From Chloroflexota bacterium (GTDB taxonomy: Bacteria > Chloroflexota > Dehalococcoidia > Lucifugimonadales > UBA2985), in the NCBI GenBank assembly GCA_028877205.1, contig JAPPHY010000007.1, positions 133,006 to 197,005 of the forward strand: 64,000 bases of DNA, given 5' to 3'. The stretch's first letter is position 1, and every line of letters starts with the position of its first letter. The notes beneath the pieces are model-generated. The model searched no databases. It was given only the letters and a program-made list of their open reading frames with translations, and was not told the DNA's origin. This document shows, in pieces, positions 44,096 through 52,810 of the stretch. A program made the translations under genes and the position numbers.

Positions 44096-45481
44096 TTGAA
44101 CCACCCGAGTCCCCGCACCGTTTGGGAGGCCGCCCTGGGGAGGCTGGAGCTGCAGGTCAGCAGACCCAGTTTCGCCACCTGGCTCCGGGACACCTCGGCC
44201 GTCTCCTTTGACGACGGTCGGATGGTGGTTGCAACGCCGTCGCTGTTCGCGGCACGGTGGCTCGAGCAGAGGATGTCATCCCTGGTGGAGGCCACTCTCA
44301 CCCAGATCGCAGGGCGTCCATCCACCGTGCGATTCCAGGTTGCAGGGACGCCTGCGTCCGCCGAACCCAGGTCTGTTGCCACACCCACTTCCAGTGGTGA
44401 CTGTGATGACTGGCCCGCCGATCCACCGGCATCCTCGGGTCGCGGATTCGCGCTCAACCCGCGCTATACGCTTGGCTCCTTCGTAGTGGGCGCGTCCAAC
44501 CAGCTCGCGTACGCCGCGGCGGTCGCAGTCTCCACCCGCCCGGGCGCCGCGTACAACCCGCTTTTCCTGTACGGGGGAGTTGGCCTCGGAAAGACGCACC
44601 TGCTGCACGGCATCGGCAATGCCTCTGCCAGCAGGGGCCTTTCGTGCCTCTACGTCAGCTCCGAGCAGTTCACCAACGACTTCATCACCTCCCTGCAGAC
44701 GAAGCGGACGCGCGAGTTCCGAGAGAAGTACCGATCCGTTGACGTGCTCCTCATGGACGACATCCAGTTCCTCCGCGGGAAGGAGACCGTTCAGGAGAGC
44801 TTCTTCCACACCTTCAACGACCTGCACAACTCAAATCGCCAGATAGTCCTGGCGTGCGACAGGCCAACGTCCGCGCTTTCCCCGATCGAGGATCGCATCC
44901 GCTCCCGGCTCCAGTGGGGCTTGAGCGCGGACATACAGTTGCCGGCACAGGAGACCCGAAGAGCCATCCTTGAGCTCAAGGCGAGAGAGATCGGCGTGGA
45001 CGTACCAACCGACGTGCTCAACCTTCTTACGGACCGCTTTGCCGGGAGCGTTCGCGACATGGAGGGTGCACTGAACCGGGTTGCTGCTTACGCTGACCTT
45101 ACGGGAACCGCCATCGACCTCGCGCTCGCGCATAGTGCCCTCGGCGAACTGCTGGCCTTACCGCCAGCACCCACACCCTCGCCCCAGGCCATCCTCAGCA
45201 CCGTCTGTGGCCACTACCAGGTTGACCTTCGTGCAGTCGTGAGCAAGCGGCGAGACCGGAAGGTTACCCTCGCGCGACAGGTCGCTATCTACCTGCTACG
45301 AGAGCAGGCACTGATGCCGCTCAAGAGTATCGGCGCGCTAGTCGGCAACCGAGAGCATCCTTCAGTGAGGCAGGCATGGGCCAAGATAGGCAGGGAGCGC
45401 GATGTGGATCCCTCTTTGGACGCGGAACTCCGTTCGCTGTCCGAGTCCCTGTTCGCGCCGCGGGAAGCTACTCCCTCCTAA
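44096..45481 (+). CDS. dnaA: Chromosomal replication initiator DnaA, divergent domain IV
   Basis: DnaA (461 aa) binds DnaA boxes and melts the origin. Domain I (about 8-85) has VWEAALGRLELQVSRPSFAT. The AAA+ domain has GGVGLGKTHLLHGIGN (Walker A, 160-175), LLMDDIQFLRGKE (Walker B, 218-230), LSPIEDRIRSRLQWGL and a box VII Arg in GSVRDMEGALNRV. Domain IV (about 365-435) ends in KSIGALVGNREHPSVRQAW, where the near-universal GGRDHTTVxHA DNA-recognition signature is changed. The TTG at 44096 gives a family-like start (MNHPSPRTVWEAAL). obgE follows on the same strand. Confidence 0.9.
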   Translation: MNHPSPRTVWEAALGRLELQVSRPSFATWLRDTSAVSFDDGRMVVATPSLFAARWLEQRMSSLVEATLTQIAGRPSTVRFQVAGTPASAEPRSVATPTSSGDCDDWPADPPASSGRGFALNPRYTLGSFVVGASNQLAYAAAVAVSTRPGAAYNPLFLYGGVGLGKTHLLHGIGNASASRGLSCLYVSSEQFTNDFITSLQTKRTREFREKYRSVDVLLMDDIQFLRGKETVQESFFHTFNDLHNSNRQIVLACDRPTSALSPIEDRIRSRLQWGLSADIQLPAQETRRAILELKAREIGVDVPTDVLNLLTDRFAGSVRDMEGALNRVAAYADLTGTAIDLALAHSALGELLALPPAPTPSPQAILSTVCGHYQVDLRAVVSKRRDRKVTLARQVAIYLLREQALMPLKSIGALVGNREHPSVRQAWAKIGRERDVDPSLDAELRSLSESLFAPREATPS

Positions 45482-45640
45482 CTTCGTATGCAGTTCTTTA
45501 CTTATCACCATATTACTTCCTCTCTAGCAGTAGCAGGTGTTGCGAAACTTGGCCTCTTCCTACAGCCAGCAAATTCACATTAGCTACACAGTCAGCTATT
45601 ATTACTGCTATCTGCTTCTTATGGAAGAAACACATAAGGG
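45482..45640. other. AT-rich dnaA-obgE spacer
   Basis: 159 bp with clearly lower GC than anything nearby (many TTA, ATT and TAT triplets), flanked by dnaA and the also relatively AT-rich first part of obgE. TTATCACCA (two mismatches from a consensus DnaA box) and the A/T-rich ATTATTACTGC occur. It could be part of an origin unwinding region or simply a promoter region. Confidence 0.35.
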
Positions 45641-46909
45641 ATGATTGATACAGCAACGATAGTTGTCAAAGGTGGAAAAGGTGGAACGGGAGTAGTGAGC
45701 TTCCGGAGGGAGAAGTACGTTCCGCGTGGTGGTCCAGATGGTGGCGATGGGGGAGCTGGCGGAGACGTTCTGTTAGAGGCACAGTCGGGACACCACCTTC
45801 TTCAAGTGTTCCGCTCCCGGAAGTACTTCTCAGCGAGAGACGGACACAATGGTCAGAGTGGTGACAAGACTGGTCGTGCCGGGGAGGCTCACGTAATAGG
45901 AGTTCCTGTTGGGACTCTTGTTACACGGCGTACAAGTGGTGGAGACAGGACACTTCTCGCGGATCTCACTGAGGTTGGAGCAACCGCCTTGGTTGCGAGA
46001 GGTGGCCGCGGAGGTAGGGGGAACGCGCGATTTGCGCACGCGCAGAACCGGGTGCCTGTGCTCGCTGAAGATGGGGAGATCCCTTGTGAGGTCACCCTAG
46101 AGCTAGAGCTTCAGCTACTCGCGGACGTGGCGATTATGGGCATGCCAAGCGTAGGTAAATCGTCCTTGCTCAGGGCCTCTACCCGAGCGCACCCGGAAGT
46201 GGCCGCGTATCCGTTCACGACCCTCGAGCCTGTGCTAGGCTTCGTGATCGGCCAAGAGAGGGACTTCGTGCTGGTAGAGATCCCGGGTCTGCTTGAGGGG
46301 GCACACCGCGGAGTTGGCCTTGGTTCTGACTTCCTGCGCCACGCGGAGCGGGTGAAGACCGTCATTCACCTCATTGATGGGGCTGCGGAGGATCCCGTCG
46401 GCGACTACATCCGCATCCGCGAGGAGATGCGCCTGCACGGTGGAACCCTCGCGGGCAAGCCGGAGATCGTGGCCGTGAACAAAATGGATGTGCCGGAAGC
46501 AGAGGCACGTCGAGAGGAGATCGAGTCATCACTGCGAGCGCGCGGAGTCAGGCCCAGCTTTATTTCGGCTGCCGGCGAGGTAGGCGTTGGAGACCTGTTG
46601 CTCCGGGTGGAACAGATGCTGGCTGACCACGCAGTCCCTACCCCGGCGCAGGCTCAGCCGCCGGCAGTCGTGCTGACGCCGCAGCCTGTCGGGCCGCGCG
46701 TGTCGGTGGAGCGAGATGGTGATGTGTTCGTGCTGCGCGCCGACCGGGCGGAACGCATTGTTCGCCGGGTCAACTTGGACGACTGGATGGTGCAGGTCCA
46801 ACTGTGGGGCGAACTGAGGCGTATGGGCGCAGTCCGCGCCCTGGAGCGCGCCGGCGCCCGTGCCGGCACCACCGTGAGGGTCGGGGACTGGGAGCTGGAG
46901 TGGAAGTAG
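45641..46909 (+). CDS. obgE: Obg GTPase (ribosome assembly)
   Basis: ObgE (422 aa) is a ribosome-associated GTPase needed for 50S maturation and stress signalling. The N-terminal glycine-rich Obg fold (1-158) has VVKGGKGGTGVVSFRREKYV and RGGRGGRGNARFA. The G domain has GMPSVGKSSLL (G1), TTLEPVLG (G2), VEIPGLLEGAHRGVGLG (G3), NKMD (G4) and SAAG (G5). The C-terminal OCT domain ends in RVGDWELEWK. The first ~450 bp use more A/T-ending codons than the rest of the gene. The stop is 1 bp before the nadD GTG. Confidence 0.96.
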   Translation: MIDTATIVVKGGKGGTGVVSFRREKYVPRGGPDGGDGGAGGDVLLEAQSGHHLLQVFRSRKYFSARDGHNGQSGDKTGRAGEAHVIGVPVGTLVTRRTSGGDRTLLADLTEVGATALVARGGRGGRGNARFAHAQNRVPVLAEDGEIPCEVTLELELQLLADVAIMGMPSVGKSSLLRASTRAHPEVAAYPFTTLEPVLGFVIGQERDFVLVEIPGLLEGAHRGVGLGSDFLRHAERVKTVIHLIDGAAEDPVGDYIRIREEMRLHGGTLAGKPEIVAVNKMDVPEAEARREEIESSLRARGVRPSFISAAGEVGVGDLLLRVEQMLADHAVPTPAQAQPPAVVLTPQPVGPRVSVERDGDVFVLRADRAERIVRRVNLDDWMVQVQLWGELRRMGAVRALERAGARAGTTVRVGDWELEWK

Positions 46910-46910
46910 C

Positions 46911-47516
46911 GTGAAGCTGGGCGTTTTCGGGGGGACCTTCGATCCGATTCACGTAGGGCATCTCATCATCGCGCAGGAGGCCGCGGTCGAGGCAGGGCTA
47001 GACCGGGTGCTGTTCGTGCCGGCGGGGCAGCCGTGGCTGAAGGCCGGTACGTCTGTGTCGGAGGCAAGGCATCGGCTGGAGATGACGAGGCTAGCCGTGG
47101 GGTTCAACGACCGCTTCGACGTGTCATCTGTGGAGGTAGACAGGTCCGGGCCGACGTACACCGCCGACACCCTGGAGGAGCTGCAGCAGGGAATGAGAAC
47201 CTCCGACAGCCTCCACTTCATACTCGGCATGGACGCCCTGGAGAACCTGCACAGGTGGAGCAGGCCGGAGCGCATCTTCGCCCTGTGCATGGTCGTTGCG
47301 GTGTCGCGTCCCGGCCACCGGGACTTCGACCTGCGGGCGCTGGAGAGCATTGTCTCCGGTGCATCGAGCAGGGTCTCGGTTGTGGACGGCCCGGGCATAG
47401 GGATCAGCGCCGCGGAGATTCGCCGGCGTGTCGTCCAAGGGCTGCCCATCACCCACTGGGTGCCGCGCCCGGTGGAGGAGTACATATACGAGAACGGACT
47501 GTATCAGGAGGTCTAG
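46911..47516 (+). CDS. nadD: Nicotinate-nucleotide adenylyltransferase
   Basis: NadD (201 aa) makes deamido-NAD from NaMN and ATP. LGVFGGTFDPIHVGHLIIAQ contains the GGTFDPxHxGH nucleotidyltransferase motif, FVPAGQPWLK the substrate loop, LHFILGMDALENLHRW the conserved GxDxxxxxxxW and GISAAEIRRRV the second HIGH-type (ISxTxIR) motif. The GTG start is coupled to obgE. It leads directly into pyrE. Confidence 0.96.
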   Translation: MKLGVFGGTFDPIHVGHLIIAQEAAVEAGLDRVLFVPAGQPWLKAGTSVSEARHRLEMTRLAVGFNDRFDVSSVEVDRSGPTYTADTLEELQQGMRTSDSLHFILGMDALENLHRWSRPERIFALCMVVAVSRPGHRDFDLRALESIVSGASSRVSVVDGPGIGISAAEIRRRVVQGLPITHWVPRPVEEYIYENGLYQEV

Positions 47517-47517
47517 C

Positions 47518-48087
47518 GTGAGCGACGAGATGGCCCGCAGGGTGCTGGAGATATCGGAGGAGGTGGGAGCCCTCAAGTACGGGGAGTTCACCCTGTCCTC
47601 GGGCGCAAAGAGCACCTACTACTTCGACGGGCGGCTGGTGAGCCTCCATCCGGAGGGATCCTACTGGCTGGGTCGGGCCTTTCTCCGCGCCATCGAAGGG
47701 GAGGAGGTGACCGCCGTGGGCGGTCCAGCGATGGCCGCGATACCCATCGCCACAGCCGTTGCGCTGACCAGCCGTATTGAGGGAACGCCAGTGCATGCCT
47801 TCTTCGTCAGGTCGGAGGCAAAAGGGCACGGCACAGGCCAGCAGGTGGAGGGCGGCCTGCAGCCAGGCAGCCGCGTGTTGATCATCGATGACGTCTGCAC
47901 ATCCGGCGGCTCGCTCATAACGGCCATCGAGGCCGTAGAGGCCGCGGGGTGCAGCGTGGCAAGGGTCATGGTGGTGCTCGACCGCCACCAGGGCGGCGGC
48001 GAGGAGCTGCGGCGGCGGGGATACGACTTCCGCGCCCTGCTGGAGCCGGCGTCGGACGGCAGCGTCCGCGTTGCTGAGCAGGCCTAG
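47518..48087 (+). CDS. pyrE: Orotate phosphoribosyltransferase
   Basis: PyrE (189 aa) joins orotate to PRPP in UMP synthesis. ALKYGEFTLSSGAKSTYYFD binds orotate, FVRSEAKGHGTGQQVEG is the catalytic flexible loop and RVLIIDDVCTSGGSLITAIE is the PRPP-binding motif. The GTG at 47518 follows GGAGG by 6 nt; the longer open frame overlaps nadD and is not used. Its stop overlaps the stop of the convergent npdG-like gene by 3 bp. Confidence 0.95.
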   Translation: MSDEMARRVLEISEEVGALKYGEFTLSSGAKSTYYFDGRLVSLHPEGSYWLGRAFLRAIEGEEVTAVGGPAMAAIPIATAVALTSRIEGTPVHAFFVRSEAKGHGTGQQVEGGLQPGSRVLIIDDVCTSGGSLITAIEAVEAAGCSVARVMVVLDRHQGGGEELRRRGYDFRALLEPASDGSVRVAEQA

Positions 48088-48728
48088 ATGCCCACTATGC
48101 GGATAGCTGTCCGCGCCTTGTACAGCCGGTTGACGTTCAGCAGTAGAGGCGTGAGACCCTCGACGTAACGAGATCCCGCCAGCCCGCCTCCGTCCACGGC
48201 CCGCAACGCGGGGATCCGCTCCGCCAGCCCCATCACGAGCCGCTTGGCAGCGGCGTCGTCTGCGCACACCACCACGTCGCCTTCCACGGGATGCGGCGCG
48301 TCCAGTAGGTCTCGCGCGCTGATGGTCTGGAAGGCGGCAACCATGTTGCTGCCGGGCAGCAGCGCCTGCGCCTGCAGCGCCGCCGATCCCTCCTCCACGT
48401 GCAACAGTTCGAATACACCCCCTGTGCGTGTGAGAGCAACCGCCGTATCCAGCACGATCTTCCCGCGCAGCCGCTCCCGCAGGGGCACGAGCACGGCGCG
48501 CTGGGCCTCGAACGGCACGGCGACGACAACCGTGTCGGCGCGCTCAGCGGCCTCCTCGTTCAGGCCGCCCTGCACATCAGTGGTGACGCCTTGAGCGCGC
48601 AGGCTCTCGCCTGCCGCGGTGGCGCGGGCCGCGTCGCGCGAGCCGATGAAAACCGGCTCGCCGGCGAGGCCGAGCCGCAGGGCCAGACCCATTCCCTCAG
48701 GTCCGGTGCCTCCCAGGAATCCCAGCAA
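48084..48728 (-). CDS. npdG: NADPH-dependent F420 reductase
   Basis: A 214-aa Rossmann protein of the F420H2:NADP+ oxidoreductase family, which moves hydride between NADPH and deazaflavin F420. LGFLGGTGPEGMGLALRLGL binds NADP, VFIGSRDAARA follows strand 2, DTVVVAVPFEAQ and DTAVALTR line the site and GLAGSRYVEGLTPLLLNVN closes the fold. The TTG at 48728 is selected because GGGAGG lies 6 nt upstream and the protein then begins with the first beta strand. It implies that the organism makes F420, though no F420 synthesis gene is in the window. Confidence 0.88.
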   Translation of the reverse strand: MLGFLGGTGPEGMGLALRLGLAGEPVFIGSRDAARATAAGESLRAQGVTTDVQGGLNEEAAERADTVVVAVPFEAQRAVLVPLRERLRGKIVLDTAVALTRTGGVFELLHVEEGSAALQAQALLPGSNMVAAFQTISARDLLDAPHPVEGDVVVCADDAAAKRLVMGLAERIPALRAVDGGGLAGSRYVEGLTPLLLNVNRLYKARTAIRIVGI

Positions 48729-48857
48729 TGGCAGCCTCCCGTGGTGCGCAGGATACGCAGGCACTATACCACCGGCGCGACGGCGGGACAAACCGCCGGG
48801 AGTTGCGAGCGTGGGCCGCCCGTGCTATAACTGGACTGGAAGATGGGAGGGAGAGGA

Positions 48858-49904
48858 TTGAGCATCTACACTCGTCTGGTACGCCCCCTCCTTTTCAGAC
48901 TTCCTCCCGAGAGAGCGCAGAGACTCGCCGAAACGTTCCTTGTCGCCGGTCCCGTCTGGCGCGCCGTCTCCGCCTTGGACGACCCGAGGCTCCATGCCGA
49001 GGTAGCGGGCATCCGCCTGCCGAACCCCATCGGTCTGGCCGCCGGCTACGACAAGGACTGCGCCATGCTGGGCCGCCTGGCAAGCCTGGGCTTCGGCTAC
49101 ATGGTGGGAGGCACGGTGACGGCGCAGCCGCGCCCGGGTAACCCTAGGCCCCGCATCGTGCGCAACCCCGGCGGCGGCTCGCTGGTGAACTCGCTCGGAT
49201 TCCCCAGCAGAGGCGTGGAGGAGGCGGCCCGAAGGCTCAGTCGGCGCGCACCCAACGTTCCCTTGCTCCTCAGCATCTCCGGCCTGACCCTCGGTGAGTT
49301 CTCGCTTTGCTACCGCAAGCTGAGTCCGCTCTGCGGCGGCGTCGAGCTCAACGTCAGCTCCCCTAACACGGAGGGCATACGCGTGTTCCAGGAGCCGGGG
49401 AGGCTAGGCGAGCTGCTTTCCGCGCTCAGTGCGGAGAAGACGGGACCGCTATTCCTGAAACTGCCTCCTTATTTCGACGACGACCAGAGGGACGGCGTGA
49501 TGAGACTAGTGGACGTGTGCCTGGATGGCGGCGTGGAGGGCGTGACAGTGTCCAACACCCATCCCGTGCCCGACGAAAGGCTGGCCGTCGGACGGGGCGG
49601 GATGAGCGGCAGGCCGCTGCTTCCCCATACGCTTCGCATGGTGTCTGAAGTCAGGCGCCAAGCCGGTGACGGCCTGGCGATTAACGGGTGCGGAGGCATC
49701 TCATCAGGCGAGGATGCGCTGAGCGTGCTCCGCGCCGGCGCCGACACTCTGCAGCTGTTCACCGGCTTCGTCTACGAGGGGCCTGGGCTGATGAAGCGAA
49801 TAAAGCGCTACCTGCTGGACCGCATGGAGGAGGAGGGGGCCTCGTCGCTCGCGGAGTTGACCCGCGCTGCCGGCGCTTCGCCGCCTCACCATGCGGGCGC
49901 GTGA
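48858..49904 (+). CDS. pyrD: Dihydroorotate dehydrogenase (quinone), class 2
   Basis: A class 2, membrane-associated FMN enzyme (348 aa) oxidising dihydroorotate with quinone. The N-terminal helix IYTRLVRPLLFRLPPERAQR is the membrane-binding part typical of class 2. PNPIGLAAGYDKD, NSLGFPSRG, GGVELNVSSPNTEG, FLKLPPYF, VSNTHPVPDE and INGCGGISSGEDAL follow the FMN barrel. The TTG at 48858 has GGGAGG 7 nt upstream; the ATG at 48843 is an alternative lying only ~11 bp after a TATAAC box. With pyrE it forms part of a pyrimidine group. Confidence 0.93.
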   Translation: MSIYTRLVRPLLFRLPPERAQRLAETFLVAGPVWRAVSALDDPRLHAEVAGIRLPNPIGLAAGYDKDCAMLGRLASLGFGYMVGGTVTAQPRPGNPRPRIVRNPGGGSLVNSLGFPSRGVEEAARRLSRRAPNVPLLLSISGLTLGEFSLCYRKLSPLCGGVELNVSSPNTEGIRVFQEPGRLGELLSALSAEKTGPLFLKLPPYFDDDQRDGVMRLVDVCLDGGVEGVTVSNTHPVPDERLAVGRGGMSGRPLLPHTLRMVSEVRRQAGDGLAINGCGGISSGEDALSVLRAGADTLQLFTGFVYEGPGLMKRIKRYLLDRMEEEGASSLAELTRAAGASPPHHAGA

Positions 49905-49929
49905 GCCGGCGGCGGCGAAGGACGATGGA

Positions 49930-50524
49930 ATGAAGTGTCCCCAGTGCGAACACGCACGCCCGACCGGGCGTCGCCACCGCCTGTTCTTCAGCCTCGTGGC
50001 CCTGGTCCCGATCGCGGCCATCACGGCCTATGCCCTGCTCTTCGCGGGCGACGTTCGAGACCTCCAGAGGCTGGGGGTATGCCGGCGTACTGGCCGCCAA
50101 CGTGCTGGCCAGCGGCACCTTCGTGCTGCCGCTGCCCGGGCTTGCAGTCGCATTCGGGGCGGCGGCTGTGTTGAATCCCGTGCTGGTTGCCCTGGCAGGC
50201 TCCACAGGCTCCACGCTGGGTGAGATGGCGGGTTACGCGGCCGGCGCATCGGCGCACTCGACGTTCGGGGAGAGGATGGAGCGCAGCCTCTGGTATGGCC
50301 GCGTGGAGGGCTGGCTGCGCAGGTACGGAGCGGTCACAATTGTGGCTCTCGCTGCCACGCCTACCCCTCTCTTCGACGTGGCCGGCTTTGCAGCAGGCTC
50401 GCTGGCATATCCCGTGCGCCGTTTCGCCGCGGCGTGCTGGCTGGGGAAGACCGTGAAGTTTATGCTTGTGTCACTGGCCGGGGCTTGGTCGATCCACACC
50501 TTGGCCGACATATTCGGGCCGTAG
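49930..50524 (+). pseudogene. VTT/DedA-like membrane protein, frameshifted
   Basis: Two frames together make one VTT-domain (SNARE-associated/DedA-like) membrane protein. The first frame (from the ATG at 49930, MKCPQCEHARPTGRRHRLFF, then SLVALVPIAAITAYALLFAGDVRDLQRLG) breaks at a run of five G (50073-50077). The second frame continues GYAGVLAANVLASGTFVLPL, PGLAVAFGAA, GSTLGEMAGYAAG and WLRRYGAVTIVALAATPTPL to 50524. Removing one G restores QRLGYAGVLAANV, exactly the family pattern. It is a recent mutation, a sequencing error in a homopolymer, or slippage. An N-terminal CxxC is unusual for this family. Confidence 0.75.
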
Positions 50525-50606
50525 CAGATGCGGCCGGACGGCAAGGTGCTATAATGGCTACGGGCAGTGGTTGCCCGAGTGCATAAGCGAAGGGAGGTAT
50601 CGAACA

Positions 50607-51044
50607 ATGTATTCACGAGTCTTGGTGCCCCTGGACAGCAGCGGGCTGGCGGAGAAGGCGATCCCCCATGCGACACAGATTGCCAAGGGGCTGAACGTGC
50701 CTATCGTGCTCGTGCGCGTGATCGATCAGGTTGACCCCCAGCTGACCGATCCACAGCACGGCCTCTACCTGGACCAGGTCTCCAGCAGCCTCAGGTCAAA
50801 CGCACAGGAGTACCTGAACAGAGTTGCCTCCTCTTTGCGCGATGAGGGTCTCACGGTTGAGTGCGAGGTCCACGAGGGCGACGTGGCCTCCCGCATAATC
50901 GACCAGGCTGAGATGCAGCCGGACACCCTCATAGCCATGACCACCCACGGATACTCCGGCGTTGCCCGGTGGGTGATGGGCAGCGTCACCGACAAGATCC
51001 TGCGAGGCTCCTCCAACCCTGTCCTCGTGATCCGCGCCGACTAG
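50607..51044 (+). CDS. Universal stress protein (UspA family)
   Basis: A single-domain USP of 145 aa. YSRVLVPLDSSGLAEKAIPH holds the first strand and Asp, and TTHGYSGVARWVMGSVTDKI, then SSNPVLVI, is the ATP-binding G-2x-G-9x-G(S/T) motif, so it should bind ATP. AGGGAGGT lies 8 nt before the ATG. A TATAAT at 50550-50555 is the likely -10. Its precise stress role cannot be read. Confidence 0.92.
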   Translation: MYSRVLVPLDSSGLAEKAIPHATQIAKGLNVPIVLVRVIDQVDPQLTDPQHGLYLDQVSSSLRSNAQEYLNRVASSLRDEGLTVECEVHEGDVASRIIDQAEMQPDTLIAMTTHGYSGVARWVMGSVTDKILRGSSNPVLVIRAD

Positions 51045-51082
51045 CGGTCGGGTCAGCCCCCAGCGGCTGCGGGGATCAGCTC

Positions 51083-51823
51083 ATGCCTCCCAGAGTAGAC
51101 GTCGTCATTCCGGTCCTGAACGAGGAGCGGGCCCTGCCCATCTGCGTGGATATGCTCCTACGGTTTCTTGGGGAGTCCTCGCCATACCCGTTCCGCATCG
51201 TAATCGCCGACAACGGCTCCACGGATCGGACACCGGAGATAGCCGAAGCGCTCTCGCAAGAGAACTGGCCGCGCGTGGCCTGGAGCCGGCTGGAGATTCG
51301 CGGACGGGGCAGGGCGCTGCGCAAGGCGTGGCTGGAGAGCGACGCTGACATCCTCACCTACATGGATGTGGACCTCTCCACGGATCTGGCGGCCTTCCCG
51401 CCCATGGTCAAGGCCATAGGCGAGGAGGGGTTCGACCTGGCCGTGGGTTCCCGACTCATGAAGGGCTCCAATGTGAGCAAGCGCACGCTCAAGCGTGAGA
51501 TCACGTCGCGCTCCTACAACGTGATCATCAAGGCGACGTTTTTCACGCGGTTCTCGGACGCTCAGTGCGGGTTCAAGGCGATCAGCAGCAGCGCGGCGCA
51601 GGCGCTGGTGCCCAAGGTACTGGACCAGGGCTGGTTCTTCGATTCAGAGCTGCTTATCCTTGCGGAGAAGGGCGGCTACCGGATCAAGGACATCCCCGTG
51701 CGCTGGGTAGACGACCCCGATACCCGCGTGCGCGTCGTCAAGACAGCCATCGACGACTTGAAGGGGCTCTACCGGCTCAGATTCGGGGGCGTTTCCCGCG
51801 CGTTGAAGTCGGACGGAGGATAG
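51083..51823 (+). CDS. Family 2 glycosyltransferase (DPM1-like)
   Basis: A 246-aa GT-A glycosyltransferase resembling dolichol/polyprenol-phosphate sugar synthases. VDVVIPVLNEERALPICVDM binds the nucleotide, VIADNGSTDRT follows, TYMDVDLSTDLAAFPPMV holds the metal-binding DxD-type site, SRLMKGSNV and FSDAQCGFKAIS are family segments, and WFFDSELLILAEKGGYRIKD marks the C-terminal part. No TM segments are present. The product may feed cell-envelope glycan or glycoprotein synthesis. It starts 39 bp after the usp stop. Confidence 0.88.
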   Translation: MPPRVDVVIPVLNEERALPICVDMLLRFLGESSPYPFRIVIADNGSTDRTPEIAEALSQENWPRVAWSRLEIRGRGRALRKAWLESDADILTYMDVDLSTDLAAFPPMVKAIGEEGFDLAVGSRLMKGSNVSKRTLKREITSRSYNVIIKATFFTRFSDAQCGFKAISSSAAQALVPKVLDQGWFFDSELLILAEKGGYRIKDIPVRWVDDPDTRVRVVKTAIDDLKGLYRLRFGGVSRALKSDGG

Positions 51824-51856
51824 GGCGACAGGCGCCTGCCGCCGCCAGCCCGCTCC

Positions 51857-52732
51857 TTGCGCCCGATGCTGCTCTACGGCGTGGTGGCAACCGGCGTGGC
51901 CGCCGTGTCCTGCGCCGCCGTGCTCATACGCCTCGCCGATGCGCCCGCACTGGCGATCGCTGCCTACCGGCTCGGCTTGGCCAGCCTGGTGGTGGCGCCG
52001 CTGGCAGTCTCGCGTGACTGGCGAGGCCTCCGCTCGCTGACCTTCACGCAGGCGCTGTGGTGCCTGGCGTCAGCGCTTGCGCTTGCCGTCCACTTCGCAG
52101 CCTGGATTGCCTCGCTAGAGCACACCTCGGTTGCCAGCTCGGTGGTGCTGGTGACCACAAGCCCACTGCTCATCGCCGCGGTCTCATACGTGGCCTACCG
52201 GGAGCGGCTGACTGCGCCGCTTGCCGGCGGCATCGCGCTTGGCCTCGTGGGCAGCTTGGTTCTCGCGCTGGGAGATAGGGCCGCCGGAGAGCGAGAGCTC
52301 TTCGGCGACCTGCTGGCGCTCATCGGGGCAGTGGGCTCCGCGGCCTACTTCCTCATCGGCAGGCGGGTGAGAAGGCAGATGTCGAATGTCAGCTACATTG
52401 GCATCGTCTATCCGGCTTGTGCCGTTGCGCTGCTGGCTGCGGTAGCGGCCACCGGCACCTCGATGACCGGCTACGGCGCGTTCACCTTCGCGATGATCGC
52501 GCTGATTGCGCTGGGGCCTCAGCTGCTGGGTCATTCGTCGCTCAACTGGGCGCTGGGCCACATGAGCGCGACGCTTGTGGCGGTGGCGGTCATGGCGGAG
52601 CCCGTGGGGGCGACGATTCTCGCATGGCTTGTGCTCGGCGAGGCGCCGCCTTCGACCAGCGTAGCGGGCGGCGGACTGGTGCTGGCGGGCGTGTACCTGG
52701 CGTTTCGGAGGCCGGCAGCTTCTGCACCCTAA
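51857..52732 (+). CDS. EamA/DMT-family transporter
   Basis: A 291-aa protein with ten hydrophobic helices in two EamA repeats (about 8-140 and 150-285); family traits are AAVSCAAVLIRLADAPALAI, then SLEHTSVASSVVLVTTSPLL and, in the second repeat, LGPQLLGHSSLNWALGHMSA, then AEPVGATILAWLVLGE. It probably exports a metabolite or amino acid. The listed start is a TTG; the ATG at 51866 is equally possible. Confidence 0.88.
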   Translation: MRPMLLYGVVATGVAAVSCAAVLIRLADAPALAIAAYRLGLASLVVAPLAVSRDWRGLRSLTFTQALWCLASALALAVHFAAWIASLEHTSVASSVVLVTTSPLLIAAVSYVAYRERLTAPLAGGIALGLVGSLVLALGDRAAGERELFGDLLALIGAVGSAAYFLIGRRVRRQMSNVSYIGIVYPACAVALLAAVAATGTSMTGYGAFTFAMIALIALGPQLLGHSSLNWALGHMSATLVAVAVMAEPVGATILAWLVLGEAPPSTSVAGGGLVLAGVYLAFRRPAASAP

Positions 52733-52770
52733 TTCTCTTCGATATTCTCGAATTGCATCAGTCCCGCGCT

Positions 52771-52799
52771 TTGCCCCTGCGCCCTCCAGCGGCTACAAT
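52771..52799 (+). promoter_or_regulatory. Promoter of the JAMM peptidase gene
   Basis: TTGCCC (52771-52776), 17-bp spacer, TACAAT (52794-52799). The start site would be ~5 nt before the ATG at 52811, so the mRNA would be almost leaderless. Confidence 0.55.
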
Positions 52800-52810
52800 G
52801 GAGCCCAGCT

